Of a DNA stretch of 15,553 bases, positions 1-8,572 are shown in pieces. The number at the start of each line of letters is the position of its first letter. Position 1 is the first letter of the stretch. A model generated the notes under the pieces. The model was not told the DNA's origin, searched no databases, and saw only the letters and a list, made by a program, of their open reading frames with translations. A program made the position numbers and the translations under genes. This stretch comes from JARIHD01 sp035629475 (GTDB taxonomy: Bacteria; Patescibacteriota; Saccharimonadia; Saccharimonadales; UBA4665). Location of the stretch: positions 1 through 15,553 of the forward strand of contig DASPHS010000116.1 of assembly GCA_035629475.1 (NCBI GenBank). The letters are read 5' to 3'.

Positions 1-1059
1 TAACTTACGTGCACCCATATATTTCAATAAGGTATCGCGTAAAATTTCTAACGGGAATTTGTCACCCGTAAAGTCGCTGAGCGTACGAGGGTCATCAAGG
101 TTGCCACGGAACTGCTCTATAACTTGGGTCATGAAGTCGACCGCCTCAACCATCGCGGGATCGCCTTCATAGGCCGTAGCCGCCAGCACGTCCACCATTA
201 CTTCGGCTGGCATACTGTTGAATGCATCCGCAACACTCATATTGACCGATTTAAACCACGCCTGTGCGGGGTCAGTGACGGTCTCGGGCATCGTGCCCGG
301 AGCGAAACTAGCCGTTAAGATGGTGCGTGCATTCAGCGGAACAGGGTTTTTGCGGAATGCCGCCCGCTGGCTCTCGACATGCGTTGCCACGACCTCGCTA
401 ATAACACGGTATTCAACCCTCGGCGGCGCAATCAGATTTACTTGGGACAGCTTGCTCAATACGACGTCGAGTTTTGTAGAGCGGTAGTCAAACGGTATTT
501 CTGACTCCGGGCCGTGCGGCAGGGCGGGTTGCTGGATCCGGTCATCAGGCCGGCGACTTTCCTGTACGCTATATGGCTCGGGTAACGGTACCTGCTGCGG
601 CACAGGCGCAGGCCGTTCAGCCGCCTGATATCCGACCTCAGCCACAGGTGCGAATGCAGCGGACCGTGGGGGAGGGGAGGGTGGACGTCCGTCAGGACTA
701 GGAGTTACCTCTTTGGCTGCCTCTTGTGCCGGGATCGGTTGTGGCTGGCCGTCGGTATTGTCGGCATCTGCCAGATACGGATTAGTTTCTTCAGCGGCTG
801 CAGGCGGCAATGCGGTTTCTTCATCAGAGCCAGCCGGTATAGGTGGCTTATCGCTGGGCGGCACCAAAGGCCTATAGGCTGGTGCGGCATCTCTTTCCTG
901 TGTAGCAGTACCACTCCGGGATGTCTCGTCTCCCGGATACACAGCCTGCGGGCGCGCGTACCCCGATGCTGGAGGCTGCTCGGCGGCTGGTGGCCGAGCG
1001 CCCGGCACATAAATAGCGGGCTGCTCATCAATACGTGGTGCTGTTTCGCCGTATCTCAT
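1..1059 (-). CDS. Unknown protein with YPGD-containing Pro-rich N-terminus, partial (3' end outside the window)
   Basis: The reading frame is open from an ATG at 1059 to the window edge, giving 353 codons without a stop; the C-terminus is missing. The first ~190 residues are rich in Pro, Ala, Glu and Gln and look disordered; they contain a YPGD motif near residue 41. From about residue 190 the sequence becomes ordinary globular and probably helical (it contains the stretches PFDYRSTKLDVVLSKL and NMSVADAFNSMPAEVMVDVL), but I recognise no family. I see no membrane segment or signal peptide. A strong Shine-Dalgarno AGGAGGAG lies 7 bases upstream, within the end of the preceding gene. The start overlaps that gene's stop (TAATG), so the two are probably translationally coupled and work together with the ATPase. 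The gene call is firm; the function is unknown. Confidence 0.88.
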   Translation of the reverse strand, partial: MRYGETAPRIDEQPAIYVPGARPPAAEQPPASGYARPQAVYPGDETSRSGTATQERDAAPAYRPLVPPSDKPPIPAGSDEETALPPAAAEETNPYLADADNTDGQPQPIPAQEAAKEVTPSPDGRPPSPPPRSAAFAPVAEVGYQAAERPAPVPQQVPLPEPYSVQESRRPDDRIQQPALPHGPESEIPFDYRSTKLDVVLSKLSQVNLIAPPRVEYRVISEVVATHVESQRAAFRKNPVPLNARTILTASFAPGTMPETVTDPAQAWFKSVNMSVADAFNSMPAEVMVDVLAATAYEGDPAMVEAVDFMTQVIEQFRGNLDDPRTLSDFTGDKFPLEILRDTLLKYMGARKL

Positions 1060-4000
1060 TATTGTACTCCTCCTGGCTGCGGTGCAACGGCAACCGCACC
1101 AATAGCTGCCGCGTTACGGTTAGCGCCAGCCTCGGCCTGCTGCTGAATCTGTTGAATGCGTGCCTGTACATATTGCCGCCGCTCATCCGCAATAAAGCGC
1201 ATGTTACTAATATGGCGCCCATACCCATGCCGCATACGGTGAATCATTTGACGATGCAGTGTAAAGCCCATGCCGCCATACATAAAGCGCTCGGTAATAA
1301 GCTGTTCCCATTGGGCACGCAACGGGTCATCGTACGCAATCATGTCAACGATACTGAGATTCGGGTTCTGGCCGCCATTTAATTTGGCACGCAGCGCATC
1401 GTACACGCGGCCTTGTTCACGATTGGTTTTCATCATCTGTCCGATAATCGTGTCCATACCGTCAGGCGCAAAAAAGACGTCAGCCTCAGTAGGCGCATAG
1501 TTGGTGGTGAGCATGAACGCTGGCAACAATTCGTTTTCGATTATGGCAATCTGCTCCTTAGCCGTACGGGCGGTAGTAATCAGCGTGCCATTTTGCTCAG
1601 TAACGACTTCTGGGCTTGGCAAAATAGCCTCCGGGTAATACTGCTGCAAGTGTGACAAATCTATTCCGGGGTGTGCCTCTGCGGCATCGCGGCGTTCCTC
1701 AAGAACTTTGCGTAACTTGGGGAAGCCGTACGGCAAATCATCGGCGCTGGCAGCAACACTGAATATATGGTCTATAAACTCATTTGCTGTCGCCTCAACA
1801 GCAGCCGCCCGAGGATCCTCCGGGTGCGCCGCAGCCGCAAATGACTGCAAGACAGCACCAGCGGCACTCGCGACTATAGCTTGCACACCTGCTTCGTCCG
1901 CGCCGACAGTCAATCGCTTGTACAACTGGGTGACCGTGCCTTGATTATCTTGTTGCGGACCTCCTGTCACTACCGCCTCAACCCACTGAAAGGCCGTCTC
2001 TACAAGCTGTTGATACGTCGTACGCTCCATAACGTACAGCGCCTCTAGCTGCTCCTGAGCTGAAAGACCGCCCAACTGCTGACCTAATGATGCTTCCAGT
2101 TCGGGCGTTGTCTCTATGCGGTCGCCCATGGTTACTTCCTTTAGCTCAATCAGCGCACGATTGTAGCGTGCAGTATTCAAAGCGAATTCAGGACGGAAAA
2201 CAGCGCGGTCTACGGGATAGGTTAACGACGCTTGCGCCAGCATGTCATCACGCATGTATGGCACGAGCCTGTCATAGGCAGCAGCGAACTGCATTTCCGG
2301 GATACCATATGCCGCTTGCGTGATCGCGTCCGTAATCATCTTGTCGCGAATATCAGCAGCCTGGCCGGGTGTTTTCATGTAGAGTGCCTGTTGGAGGGTT
2401 GGCGTAACATCTGGTAGAGGCTCCTCGTTTACCACCGCCTGCACGACAGCCGTAGCCCAGGCCCTGATGTCATTCCCCATTAACGTATCCCGCAGTTGAC
2501 GTTGGGCCTCAGCAATTATTTTCGGCGTGTACAGCTTGATATCGTAACCCTGGTTGACGAGCTGCTCAGCACCCTCCACTACGACCGGCTTATCGGTACT
2601 TCGGGCGTTGTGCGGCATGCGGAACTGTACCGGCCCATTCGGCGTATTGTCAGAAATCAAAATACCCGTACCGGGACGAGCCGTGTTCAGTACCTGCAGC
2701 TGTTCTAGGGTCGCCGATGCCGCACGGTCGGCCAGGCGCTGTAAGTTGGCACCAGTGGTTTGCTTCATCGCAAATACTGCACCACAGTTATTCACGAAGT
2801 CAGTAGCCAGGTCGTCCATACCCTGCTGTCCGACCAAAAAGCTCATGCCTAATTCGCGTACCCAGCGGGTGTACTTCTTAGCTTCACCATCTTCCGCAAA
2901 AATGCCACCAGTCTCGTCCATGACCATCATGAGCTTATGGGCATCCAGGAAGCTATCCGGATCGGCCGACCGTTCGCTCTGCAGGCGGTTGGTCAGCTGT
3001 CTGAGCAGAGCAGACAGTGCCACTTGCCGTGATGTTTCGTCCAGGCTCTTAAGCTCAAGTACGGTAACGCCATTTTTGGCCCGCAGTTTGTCCATATCGA
3101 TGTTGTACCCGAGGCCATTTTGGAACAGCTTACCAGCATACCCGCGCATGGTGCTTTCAACTTGCGTACGTGTCCACCCCTCCAGGTCACCCTGCGTCTC
3201 AGACTTAAAGCCGGCCGAAGCTATAACTTCAGCAATACATTCACTGATGGTTTTCATAGTGGGCGTGGGTGGGCGGCCGTTGGGATATTTTGAAGTATTA
3301 GTGGCAATGTCCCAGCCCATTTTTTCATAGGATAGCGTGATCGCCGCTTTCAGGTATTTGCCTAAAATGCGCCGGGGCTCAGGCTCTAAAACAGAGGCGA
3401 CGAGCGCCTCGGTCGCGAAATCGGCGGTTTGTTCCGGAGTGCTGTCCTCAGTTATCTCAAGAAGGTTGATGTTAGCAAGCACGTCACTGCTGGAAGGGTT
3501 GATACGGTTGATAACCGCGTCAACATCCGGGATGCCCGCTTCATGCAATACCCGCGCCAGGCGTGCAGTGTAGTTATCTTCCTTTTCAAAGTCGACCACA
3601 ATAATTTGCAAGTCGGGATTGCGCTTTAGCGCCTCAGCAATCAGTTTGTGCATCAGTTCGGTCTTACCGCTACCACTCGCACCAAAGACGCCGATATGTC
3701 GCTTAAGGTCTTCGTCGGTGATATACATAGGAGCAACGTCTCGCCCCTTACGGGTAATGTTACCCATGGGGATTTTTACGTCATCGTCTTCAAATACCTG
3801 GTTCACGGCAAATTCACGGTTTTCGACGATAGGCAAACCCACGACTTCACGGTCGTTCGGCCACCTGAACAAATCACGGAAGCGGCGGGTACTGACAATA
3901 CTACTGAAGTTATCCTGTGTTATCTGTTGACTCTCGTTGACCAGTGCAGCAGCCTCAGCGTTCATCTCGCCCTCGTGCACAACGACACCTTCACTGGAGT

Positions 4001-5087
4001 GTTCAACCGTGAAACGCGTTGTCGGGTCAGCAGGAAGTACCGATCCGGCAATGCGGCGGGCAATGCGGGCAGCCGCCTCACGGCTCGTAGCGCCGACACG
4101 GATCATTCGCCGCAACACACCGGCATGCCTGCCGCGTGAAAGCTCTTTCTGGAAGGGTTCCATCTCGCCAATCACTGACTGGTCGCCAGGGGTAATTTCA
4201 GCGTCATCAATAATATCAGTAACCCGGTCTGCCATAGCCCTACGGTCATTGTCGTCAACGGGCGTACCAGTTATAACCATTTGCCACGGCTCTTCACCCT
4301 CAGCGCTTTCGGTGAGACCATGCACACTCATACCTGGCAATTCTGACGTATCTACATCAGGCTCGTCCTCTTTGCCAGTGGACGGACGCCGCTCTTCATA
4401 AATATTCACCCAGTGGGTGAATAGTTCGTCCTGGCTAGCCTGCTGCTCGGCAGGCGTATCCACCTGCACACGCTCACCAGGCTCAGTGGGCATTGTCTCA
4501 TTGGGCTGGTGATACCCAGCACCAAAGGGCATAAGAGCAGGGTGGCCCCGAAAATCAACCCGGTTATTATCGCCGCCCGTATGGGTAATGACTGCCGAGA
4601 TAGGCCCGTCGTCCAAAGTCGCGGCCTGGTCGACTTCGTTTTGCTGCGGTTTGCTGCGAGAGGCTTCAGCTGGCACACCCGGCTGCGGGGGCACATTGGG
4701 TTCAACGTTATCAAGCACGACCATCGGACCCCGATTAGGACGCTGCGGCTGCTCTTGCTCACCGGACTCTGGGCTGTCAGGTGGTGGTGGCTGGTCGTTT
4801 GGGCCGTCAGCGTTAGGAGGCGCGGCAGCTTCTTGGGGAGCAGAGGGGTACGTCATACCTGACTCTTGGGTGGTAGCAGCCCGTGCTTCCGCCGGTGCTG
4901 TAGCGGCGTTCATCGTGTACCCTAATGGCGACCGCTGTTCAGTCTCACTAGCTAGAACGGCCGCACCCAACTCGGGAGAGGCCGTCCTAGGTTGTGATGA
5001 GGAGAATACTTGGGTTTCGATGGGCATACCAGGCGGTGGATACAACTGATTCCCGGGGCCGGATACGCCGGTTATACCGGATGACAT
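1059..5087 (-). CDS. HerA/VirB4-type (DUF87-like) P-loop ATPase with very long extensions
   Basis: This 1342-residue protein is a probable ring-forming DNA- or protein-translocating ATPase of the HerA/FtsK superfamily. Residues 1 to ~165 are Pro/Glu/Gln-rich and disordered, with GYTMN at 56-60 resembling GYTLN in the 7159-8526 product. The ATPase core has Walker A GASGSGKT at 469-476, a strand ending VVDFE at 497-501, Walker B LMMVMDE with D724 and E725, and a sensor-like VGQQ near 752-755. The segment before Walker A (YITDEDLKRHIGVFG) resembles HerA/DUF87 proteins. From ~850 to 1342 the protein is long, helical and unrecognised, ending in a Gln/Ala-rich helix. I see no membrane helix, unlike VirD4 coupling proteins. 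The start at 5087 follows an AT-rich promoter region but has only a weak Shine-Dalgarno; ATG further in (MTYPSAP, ~residue 78) is a less likely alternative. VirB4/TraC versus HerA cannot be settled by eye. Confidence 0.88.
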   Translation of the reverse strand: MSSGITGVSGPGNQLYPPPGMPIETQVFSSSQPRTASPELGAAVLASETEQRSPLGYTMNAATAPAEARAATTQESGMTYPSAPQEAAAPPNADGPNDQPPPPDSPESGEQEQPQRPNRGPMVVLDNVEPNVPPQPGVPAEASRSKPQQNEVDQAATLDDGPISAVITHTGGDNNRVDFRGHPALMPFGAGYHQPNETMPTEPGERVQVDTPAEQQASQDELFTHWVNIYEERRPSTGKEDEPDVDTSELPGMSVHGLTESAEGEEPWQMVITGTPVDDNDRRAMADRVTDIIDDAEITPGDQSVIGEMEPFQKELSRGRHAGVLRRMIRVGATSREAAARIARRIAGSVLPADPTTRFTVEHSSEGVVVHEGEMNAEAAALVNESQQITQDNFSSIVSTRRFRDLFRWPNDREVVGLPIVENREFAVNQVFEDDDVKIPMGNITRKGRDVAPMYITDEDLKRHIGVFGASGSGKTELMHKLIAEALKRNPDLQIIVVDFEKEDNYTARLARVLHEAGIPDVDAVINRINPSSSDVLANINLLEITEDSTPEQTADFATEALVASVLEPEPRRILGKYLKAAITLSYEKMGWDIATNTSKYPNGRPPTPTMKTISECIAEVIASAGFKSETQGDLEGWTRTQVESTMRGYAGKLFQNGLGYNIDMDKLRAKNGVTVLELKSLDETSRQVALSALLRQLTNRLQSERSADPDSFLDAHKLMMVMDETGGIFAEDGEAKKYTRWVRELGMSFLVGQQGMDDLATDFVNNCGAVFAMKQTTGANLQRLADRAASATLEQLQVLNTARPGTGILISDNTPNGPVQFRMPHNARSTDKPVVVEGAEQLVNQGYDIKLYTPKIIAEAQRQLRDTLMGNDIRAWATAVVQAVVNEEPLPDVTPTLQQALYMKTPGQAADIRDKMITDAITQAAYGIPEMQFAAAYDRLVPYMRDDMLAQASLTYPVDRAVFRPEFALNTARYNRALIELKEVTMGDRIETTPELEASLGQQLGGLSAQEQLEALYVMERTTYQQLVETAFQWVEAVVTGGPQQDNQGTVTQLYKRLTVGADEAGVQAIVASAAGAVLQSFAAAAHPEDPRAAAVEATANEFIDHIFSVAASADDLPYGFPKLRKVLEERRDAAEAHPGIDLSHLQQYYPEAILPSPEVVTEQNGTLITTARTAKEQIAIIENELLPAFMLTTNYAPTEADVFFAPDGMDTIIGQMMKTNREQGRVYDALRAKLNGGQNPNLSIVDMIAYDDPLRAQWEQLITERFMYGGMGFTLHRQMIHRMRHGYGRHISNMRFIADERRQYVQARIQQIQQQAEAGANRNAAAIGAVAVAPQPGGVQ
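1067..1074 (-). promoter_or_regulatory. Strong ribosome binding site inside the upstream gene
   Basis: The minus strand reads AGGAGGAG here, 7 bases before the ATG at 1059. It lies in the last codons of the ATPase gene (encoding PGGV) and fixes the start of the downstream gene at the TAATG overlap. It is the best Shine-Dalgarno in the window. Confidence 0.8.
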
Positions 5088-5108
5088 AATGGGTAACTAC
5101 TCTTTTAT

Positions 5109-5132
5109 ACTATAATCGCTTAAATTTATAGT
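5109..5132. repeat. Inverted repeat in the divergent promoter region, possible operator
   Basis: ACTATAA (5109-5115) and its reverse complement TTATAGT (5126-5132) are separated by 10 bases. The right arm covers the candidate -10 box of the minus-strand promoter, where a repressor dimer could bind. The arms are AT-only apart from one C/G pair, so chance is possible. Confidence 0.35.
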
Positions 5133-5153
5133 TTATGACCTATATAACGTCAC
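5125..5153 (-). promoter_or_regulatory. Candidate sigma-70 promoter for the ATPase operon
   Basis: On the minus strand, GTGACG (5153-5148, 4 of 6 bases of TTGACA) and TATAAA (5130-5125, 5 of 6 of TATAAT) are separated by 17 bases. Transcription would start near 5118 and leave a leader of about 30 bases before the ATG at 5087. The region is AT-rich, so chance matches are easy. Confidence 0.4.
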
Positions 5154-5204
5154 GAATAAAAATAATAGTATACGAGCCAACAGCCCTTAATACAAGTTTT
5201 GGTT

Positions 5205-5234
5205 ATGGCATTCACTCCACAGGTCGTGTACAAT
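5205..5234 (+). promoter_or_regulatory. Candidate promoter for the rightward operon, near-leaderless
   Basis: ATGGCA (5205-5210, 4 of 6 of the -35 consensus) and TACAAT (5229-5234, 5 of 6 of the -10 consensus) are 18 bases apart. Transcription would start near 5241, only a few bases before the ATG at 5244. If real, this rules out the in-frame upstream starts at 5199 (TTG) and 5205 (ATG), which would lie upstream of the transcript. Confidence 0.35.
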
Positions 5235-5243
5235 CTGGGAATC

Positions 5244-7139
5244 ATGACTTTTCCTTCGCCAAACAATGTCCCCAGGCCTACCGATGTCGTTCCATGGGTG
5301 CCGCAGCCAGTTGAACCCGTAAGTCCACCGTCCCCTTACCGTGCCGGCCCTACTGAGCACCCCGGCCACGCCAACGCGGATCCCCGGGAAGTAGCTGGCA
5401 GCGTACTGCCACCACCGCCCAGCGCTGGTAACGGTGAACAGCCATCATATAGCGATCGTCTCCCGGTTTTGGCGACAAAGGCTGGCGCCGTAGTAGCACA
5501 GCGAGAATGGAATACGAGCGCAGGCGACAAGAATACATCCTCTTCGGAGCAAACTGGCGACCAGGCTCCCCCCGCAGACCAGCAGGCAGGTGACCAGCCA
5601 CACGAGCCCTCCTATCATGGGACATCATATGGGACATATCGCCCCCGTCCCCGTGCAGCATTGCCACGTGGAACTGAGGAAAAGCCGCCGGAGCAAGCGC
5701 CGCCAGAAGATGCGGAACAGCCGGAACCCGAAGAACAAGAAACAACGCACGGAGCACACTCCGGTGGATACGTGCCACCCGACAAGCCGCGGCGAAAACC
5801 GCTGGAATTACCCTCAGCTGAAAAGCCCGATCCATCCAAAGAGCCAAAAGAAGGAGTCCTCAATGACGCCGAGGTGCAGGCCGCAGAAGAGGCCGCCAAA
5901 ACTAAGGCCCGCCAAGATGCCGAGGCAAAGGCAGCCGCTCGCGCTAAGGAAATGGCCGACGCCGCAGCAGAAAAGGTAGCAGCAGAGCTCCGTGCAGCAG
6001 AAGCAGCGCGCACTGCAGCCAAGGTACAGGCCGCCGCCGAGGCAGCTGAAAGACAGGCGGCAGAACAAGCAGCGCAGCAAACGGCTGCCGAGGCCGCAGG
6101 CGCAGCCGCAACTGCCGCTAACGTTGAACGGCCTGCCGCGGAAACAGATGACCCGACTACTGCAGACCCGCAACAGCAATCGGCCGCCGAGCAGGCAGCT
6201 ACCGCAGAAGCTCCCCCCACTCCTGCATCCGCTTCTGACAGCATTGAAGGAGAAGTACTCGTAGACAATGGTGATGGTCGCTGGGTCAATCCAGAGGGAG
6301 CACCTGCGCCCGCACAAGGTAGCGAGGGGCAGCAAGATCCAATTGCCAGCATGACTGAGGACGAACTGATCGAAGCCATAACCCGTTCACACCAAGCAGC
6401 GCAACAGGTGCAAAACGAAAATACTGCTGCCGCAGCAGCGGCAGCAGCGACCACCCACGTGTATCCGCCACGCGTACGGACCGATCCGGCGGCAGCAACA
6501 CCAATGCCCAGCACGGCAGGCCAGCAGGCAGGTGACCAGCCACACGCTGCAGGTGGCTACGGTCCGCAACCAGCAGGGGGTCGCCCAGCAGGTGGCAGGG
6601 CGCGCCCAGGCTCCGGCCCAGGCAACCGCCCCGGTCCGGCGGGACCCGGCCCAGGCTACAATCGCCCGCGTACTGCCGGCGCACAACCTGGCCCTCGGCC
6701 CGGTAGTCAAACTCACCGCGCCAACCGGCAAGCCGGACTGGGTGGCCTCGGCCGACCACAAGGGATTGATAACGTTAAGGTAATGCGCGTGCACCTGGAC
6801 AGCCAAGGAAAAGTGATTAAGCCAACCCGCATGAGCCACAGTGAACGCACCGCACGTACAAACTTTGCTGACCGCGGCGGCTCAGTTTCGCTCCGCAATT
6901 TCGGCCTGGCACTTGCAGTAGGCGGCAGTGCGGCCGCCCATGGCTGGCGATCAATGACCGCTAAAGTACGCCGTGGCGCTGATGGCAACTTTGAGAAGGT
7001 GGGCAAGTTTACATACGCCGTTAAAGTACAACGCGGTGACAAAGTAACCACCGTACGCGTCCGCTCAATAGCACGGATATTTGTGCCTGCCCTCGCAGCA
7101 ATGAAAGCAACCGAATCCACCGGCGCAGACAAAATCTAG
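5244..7139 (+). CDS. Pro/Ala-rich coiled-coil protein with small basic C-terminal domain, unknown function
   Basis: This protein of 631 residues opens with a disordered Pro-rich leader (1-200) that has PPPPSAGN at 56-63, like the PP..AGN element of its neighbours, but no YPGD. Residues ~208-298 are dominated by Ala, Glu, Lys, Arg and Gln and should form a long charged helix or coiled coil. A Gly/Pro-rich stretch (~430-500) follows, then a conserved-looking basic domain (509-631) with several predicted beta strands (VKVMRVHLDSQGKV, KFTYAVKVQRGDKVTTVRV). QQAGDQPH occurs at 113-120 and 427-434. I see no signal peptide or membrane segment. I chose ATG 5244 because the leader then starts MTFPSP like its neighbours and lies just after a -10-like box; starts at 5205 or 5199 (TTG) would add 13 or 15 residues. 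It is first in the rightward operon. I recognise no family. Confidence 0.82.
   Translation: MTFPSPNNVPRPTDVVPWVPQPVEPVSPPSPYRAGPTEHPGHANADPREVAGSVLPPPPSAGNGEQPSYSDRLPVLATKAGAVVAQREWNTSAGDKNTSSSEQTGDQAPPADQQAGDQPHEPSYHGTSYGTYRPRPRAALPRGTEEKPPEQAPPEDAEQPEPEEQETTHGAHSGGYVPPDKPRRKPLELPSAEKPDPSKEPKEGVLNDAEVQAAEEAAKTKARQDAEAKAAARAKEMADAAAEKVAAELRAAEAARTAAKVQAAAEAAERQAAEQAAQQTAAEAAGAAATAANVERPAAETDDPTTADPQQQSAAEQAATAEAPPTPASASDSIEGEVLVDNGDGRWVNPEGAPAPAQGSEGQQDPIASMTEDELIEAITRSHQAAQQVQNENTAAAAAAAATTHVYPPRVRTDPAAATPMPSTAGQQAGDQPHAAGGYGPQPAGGRPAGGRARPGSGPGNRPGPAGPGPGYNRPRTAGAQPGPRPGSQTHRANRQAGLGGLGRPQGIDNVKVMRVHLDSQGKVIKPTRMSHSERTARTNFADRGGSVSLRNFGLALAVGGSAAAHGWRSMTAKVRRGADGNFEKVGKFTYAVKVQRGDKVTTVRVRSIARIFVPALAAMKATESTGADKI
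5579..5604 (+). repeat. 26-bp exact direct repeat, copy 1
   Basis: This 26-bp stretch recurs exactly at 6521-6546, 942 bp downstream and in the same reading frame. Both copies encode QQAGDQPH. It is either a recent internal duplication or conversion between the two disordered parts of the protein, or a conserved short peptide. Confidence 0.9.
6521..6546 (+). repeat. 26-bp exact direct repeat, copy 2
   Basis: This is the second copy of the repeat at 5579-5604. Flanking sequence on both sides is different, apart from a few bases upstream, so only the core is duplicated. Confidence 0.9.
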
Positions 7140-7148
7140 CAGATAATT

Positions 7149-7153
7149 AGGAG
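7149..7153 (+). promoter_or_regulatory. Ribosome binding site for the 7159 gene
   Basis: AGGAG lies 5 bases before the ATG at 7159, in the 19-base gap after the preceding stop. It supports this start and co-transcription with the 5244 gene. Confidence 0.75.
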
Positions 7154-7158
7154 CCCCC

Positions 7159-8526
7159 ATGCCCGAGATACCCAATTTCCCGGCTTCTATTGCTGATGCC
7201 GAACAATCCGTCGTACTTCCATTCCCTCAGCTAGAACGTACAGGCCAGCGTGTTGGTTACACGCTTAATCAAGCTGCCGTACTGTATCCAGGAGATACGC
7301 CGGGTCAGAACCCCGAGGCGGGCCATGCGCTCCCGCCAGCCACACCGTCCGCCGAGTACGCAGGCGTACAGGCGAGCAATAAGAATGATGAACAAGGCGC
7401 ACTGTCAGGCACAGAGCAGGGCCATGCCCAACCAGTCGAAGAGCCAACACCAGCAGCGGCAGCAGGTGGCGGCGGGGATGAACCGCCCAAGGATCCGCCA
7501 GAAAAGACACAGGGAGCGTCTGAAAATGATGACGTACCAGACAGATACATAGAAGCTGCCCAGAAAACTATTAGCGCACAGGCTGCTGAAGGTACATTAC
7601 CGTTGGAGAGCCTTGATGCTCGCACCAAGCGCGTCCATGAGCTTGCAGCACTGTTGCGAGACGCGGACGAACAGCGGGGCCAGGCAAAGGCTACCCATGA
7701 TACGCCGGAACCGGTCATTCAGCCTGAAGCTGAGGCCGTCGTACTGCCCTTTGGCAGACGCTCGGCCGGTCAAGAAGCATCAGCTGACCGCTACATAGAT
7801 CCCACACTCCCCGAACCACCCCAGTCAGATAAACCCGCAGCCCGGGTCATACCTGTCGACCGTTATATTGCACGAAGTGTAGCCGGGAAAATGCTGCCGG
7901 GTGAACACGTCTCCATTCCAACAGGATTAACTGAGCGGACAGAAATAACCTCAAGTGAGATGCTGCCGGCCGATGCGGCCGACGTAGAGGCATATCGTGC
8001 CACACTCTTTACTGACAATATGAGCGATGCGTCCCCCTCTACGACAGATGTATTCGGCGGGGAAGCATCAGCGCTCCATCCGTTCCGGCAGGTACTGACC
8101 GTTGATAGTGGCAGGGCCGTTGCGCTCCTGCAGTACAGCAAGATGTACCCTCGTACGTCATTTATTGGCGTTGACAGCCGGTATGATCAGCAGCGGCAAC
8201 CCAGGATGGATAGGCCTGGAGTACAGCTGACACAGGGCTCAGCTGATGCACTTGCTGGCATTGCCAACGCCAGCATGAACACCATTCTCGTGCCGAATGA
8301 GGCCTCCTGGATACCGGATGAGGTACCTTTGAATACTGTTGTAGCGGAGCTGACGCGGGTCGCGAAAACAGGTACCGTACTCCGGACGCATATCCAGCAC
8401 CAAAATCTACAGCGGGCTGTATCGAACGTACTGCAAAGGCATGGATGGCAAGTACAGGGCGTGCTGGATAATCGCCAGCGCCTGACGGGTACCTTTGTAG
8501 CTATTAAAATCCCGGTGCCTAAATAG
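7159..8526 (+). CDS. YPGD-leader protein with degenerate class I methyltransferase-like C-terminus
   Basis: This protein has 455 residues. The disordered leader holds GYTLN (33-37) and YPGD (43-46). DRYI occurs three times (128-131, 210-213, 234-237) and VVLPF twice (18-22, 194-198), so the linker region has short repeats. Residues ~275-455 follow the order of a Rossmann-like SAM methyltransferase: a strand with VLTVDSGRAVALL (312-324) where motif I is expected, FIGVDSRY (335-342) at the end of strand 2, QGSADAL (359-365), a strand NTILVP (374-379), then a helix and VAKTGTVLRTHI (401-412), like the usual RVLKPGGxLxxx. Motif I lacks the G-x-G pattern expected for SAM binding, so catalysis is doubtful. 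A good Shine-Dalgarno and a 19-base gap place it in the 5244 operon; a terminator follows. The methyltransferase assignment is by eye and moderate. Confidence 0.85.
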   Translation: MPEIPNFPASIADAEQSVVLPFPQLERTGQRVGYTLNQAAVLYPGDTPGQNPEAGHALPPATPSAEYAGVQASNKNDEQGALSGTEQGHAQPVEEPTPAAAAGGGGDEPPKDPPEKTQGASENDDVPDRYIEAAQKTISAQAAEGTLPLESLDARTKRVHELAALLRDADEQRGQAKATHDTPEPVIQPEAEAVVLPFGRRSAGQEASADRYIDPTLPEPPQSDKPAARVIPVDRYIARSVAGKMLPGEHVSIPTGLTERTEITSSEMLPADAADVEAYRATLFTDNMSDASPSTTDVFGGEASALHPFRQVLTVDSGRAVALLQYSKMYPRTSFIGVDSRYDQQRQPRMDRPGVQLTQGSADALAGIANASMNTILVPNEASWIPDEVPLNTVVAELTRVAKTGTVLRTHIQHQNLQRAVSNVLQRHGWQVQGVLDNRQRLTGTFVAIKIPVPK

Positions 8527-8572
8527 CTTGCAATCGTAGACATAACCGTGTAGTCTTTGTTTTTACCTTTCT

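Noticed and set aside
2554..3330. A 258-codon plus-strand open frame opposite the ATPase gene
   Set aside because: It runs antisense through the conserved ATPase core (Walker B region) and its Ser/Arg-rich translation looks like a shadow of that gene.
5615..6514. A 299-codon open frame on the minus strand opposite the 5244 gene, rich in Ala, Ser and Cys
   Set aside because: It is a shadow of the Ala/Pro-rich codons on the plus strand, has no Shine-Dalgarno or plausible protein composition, and overlaps a well-supported gene.
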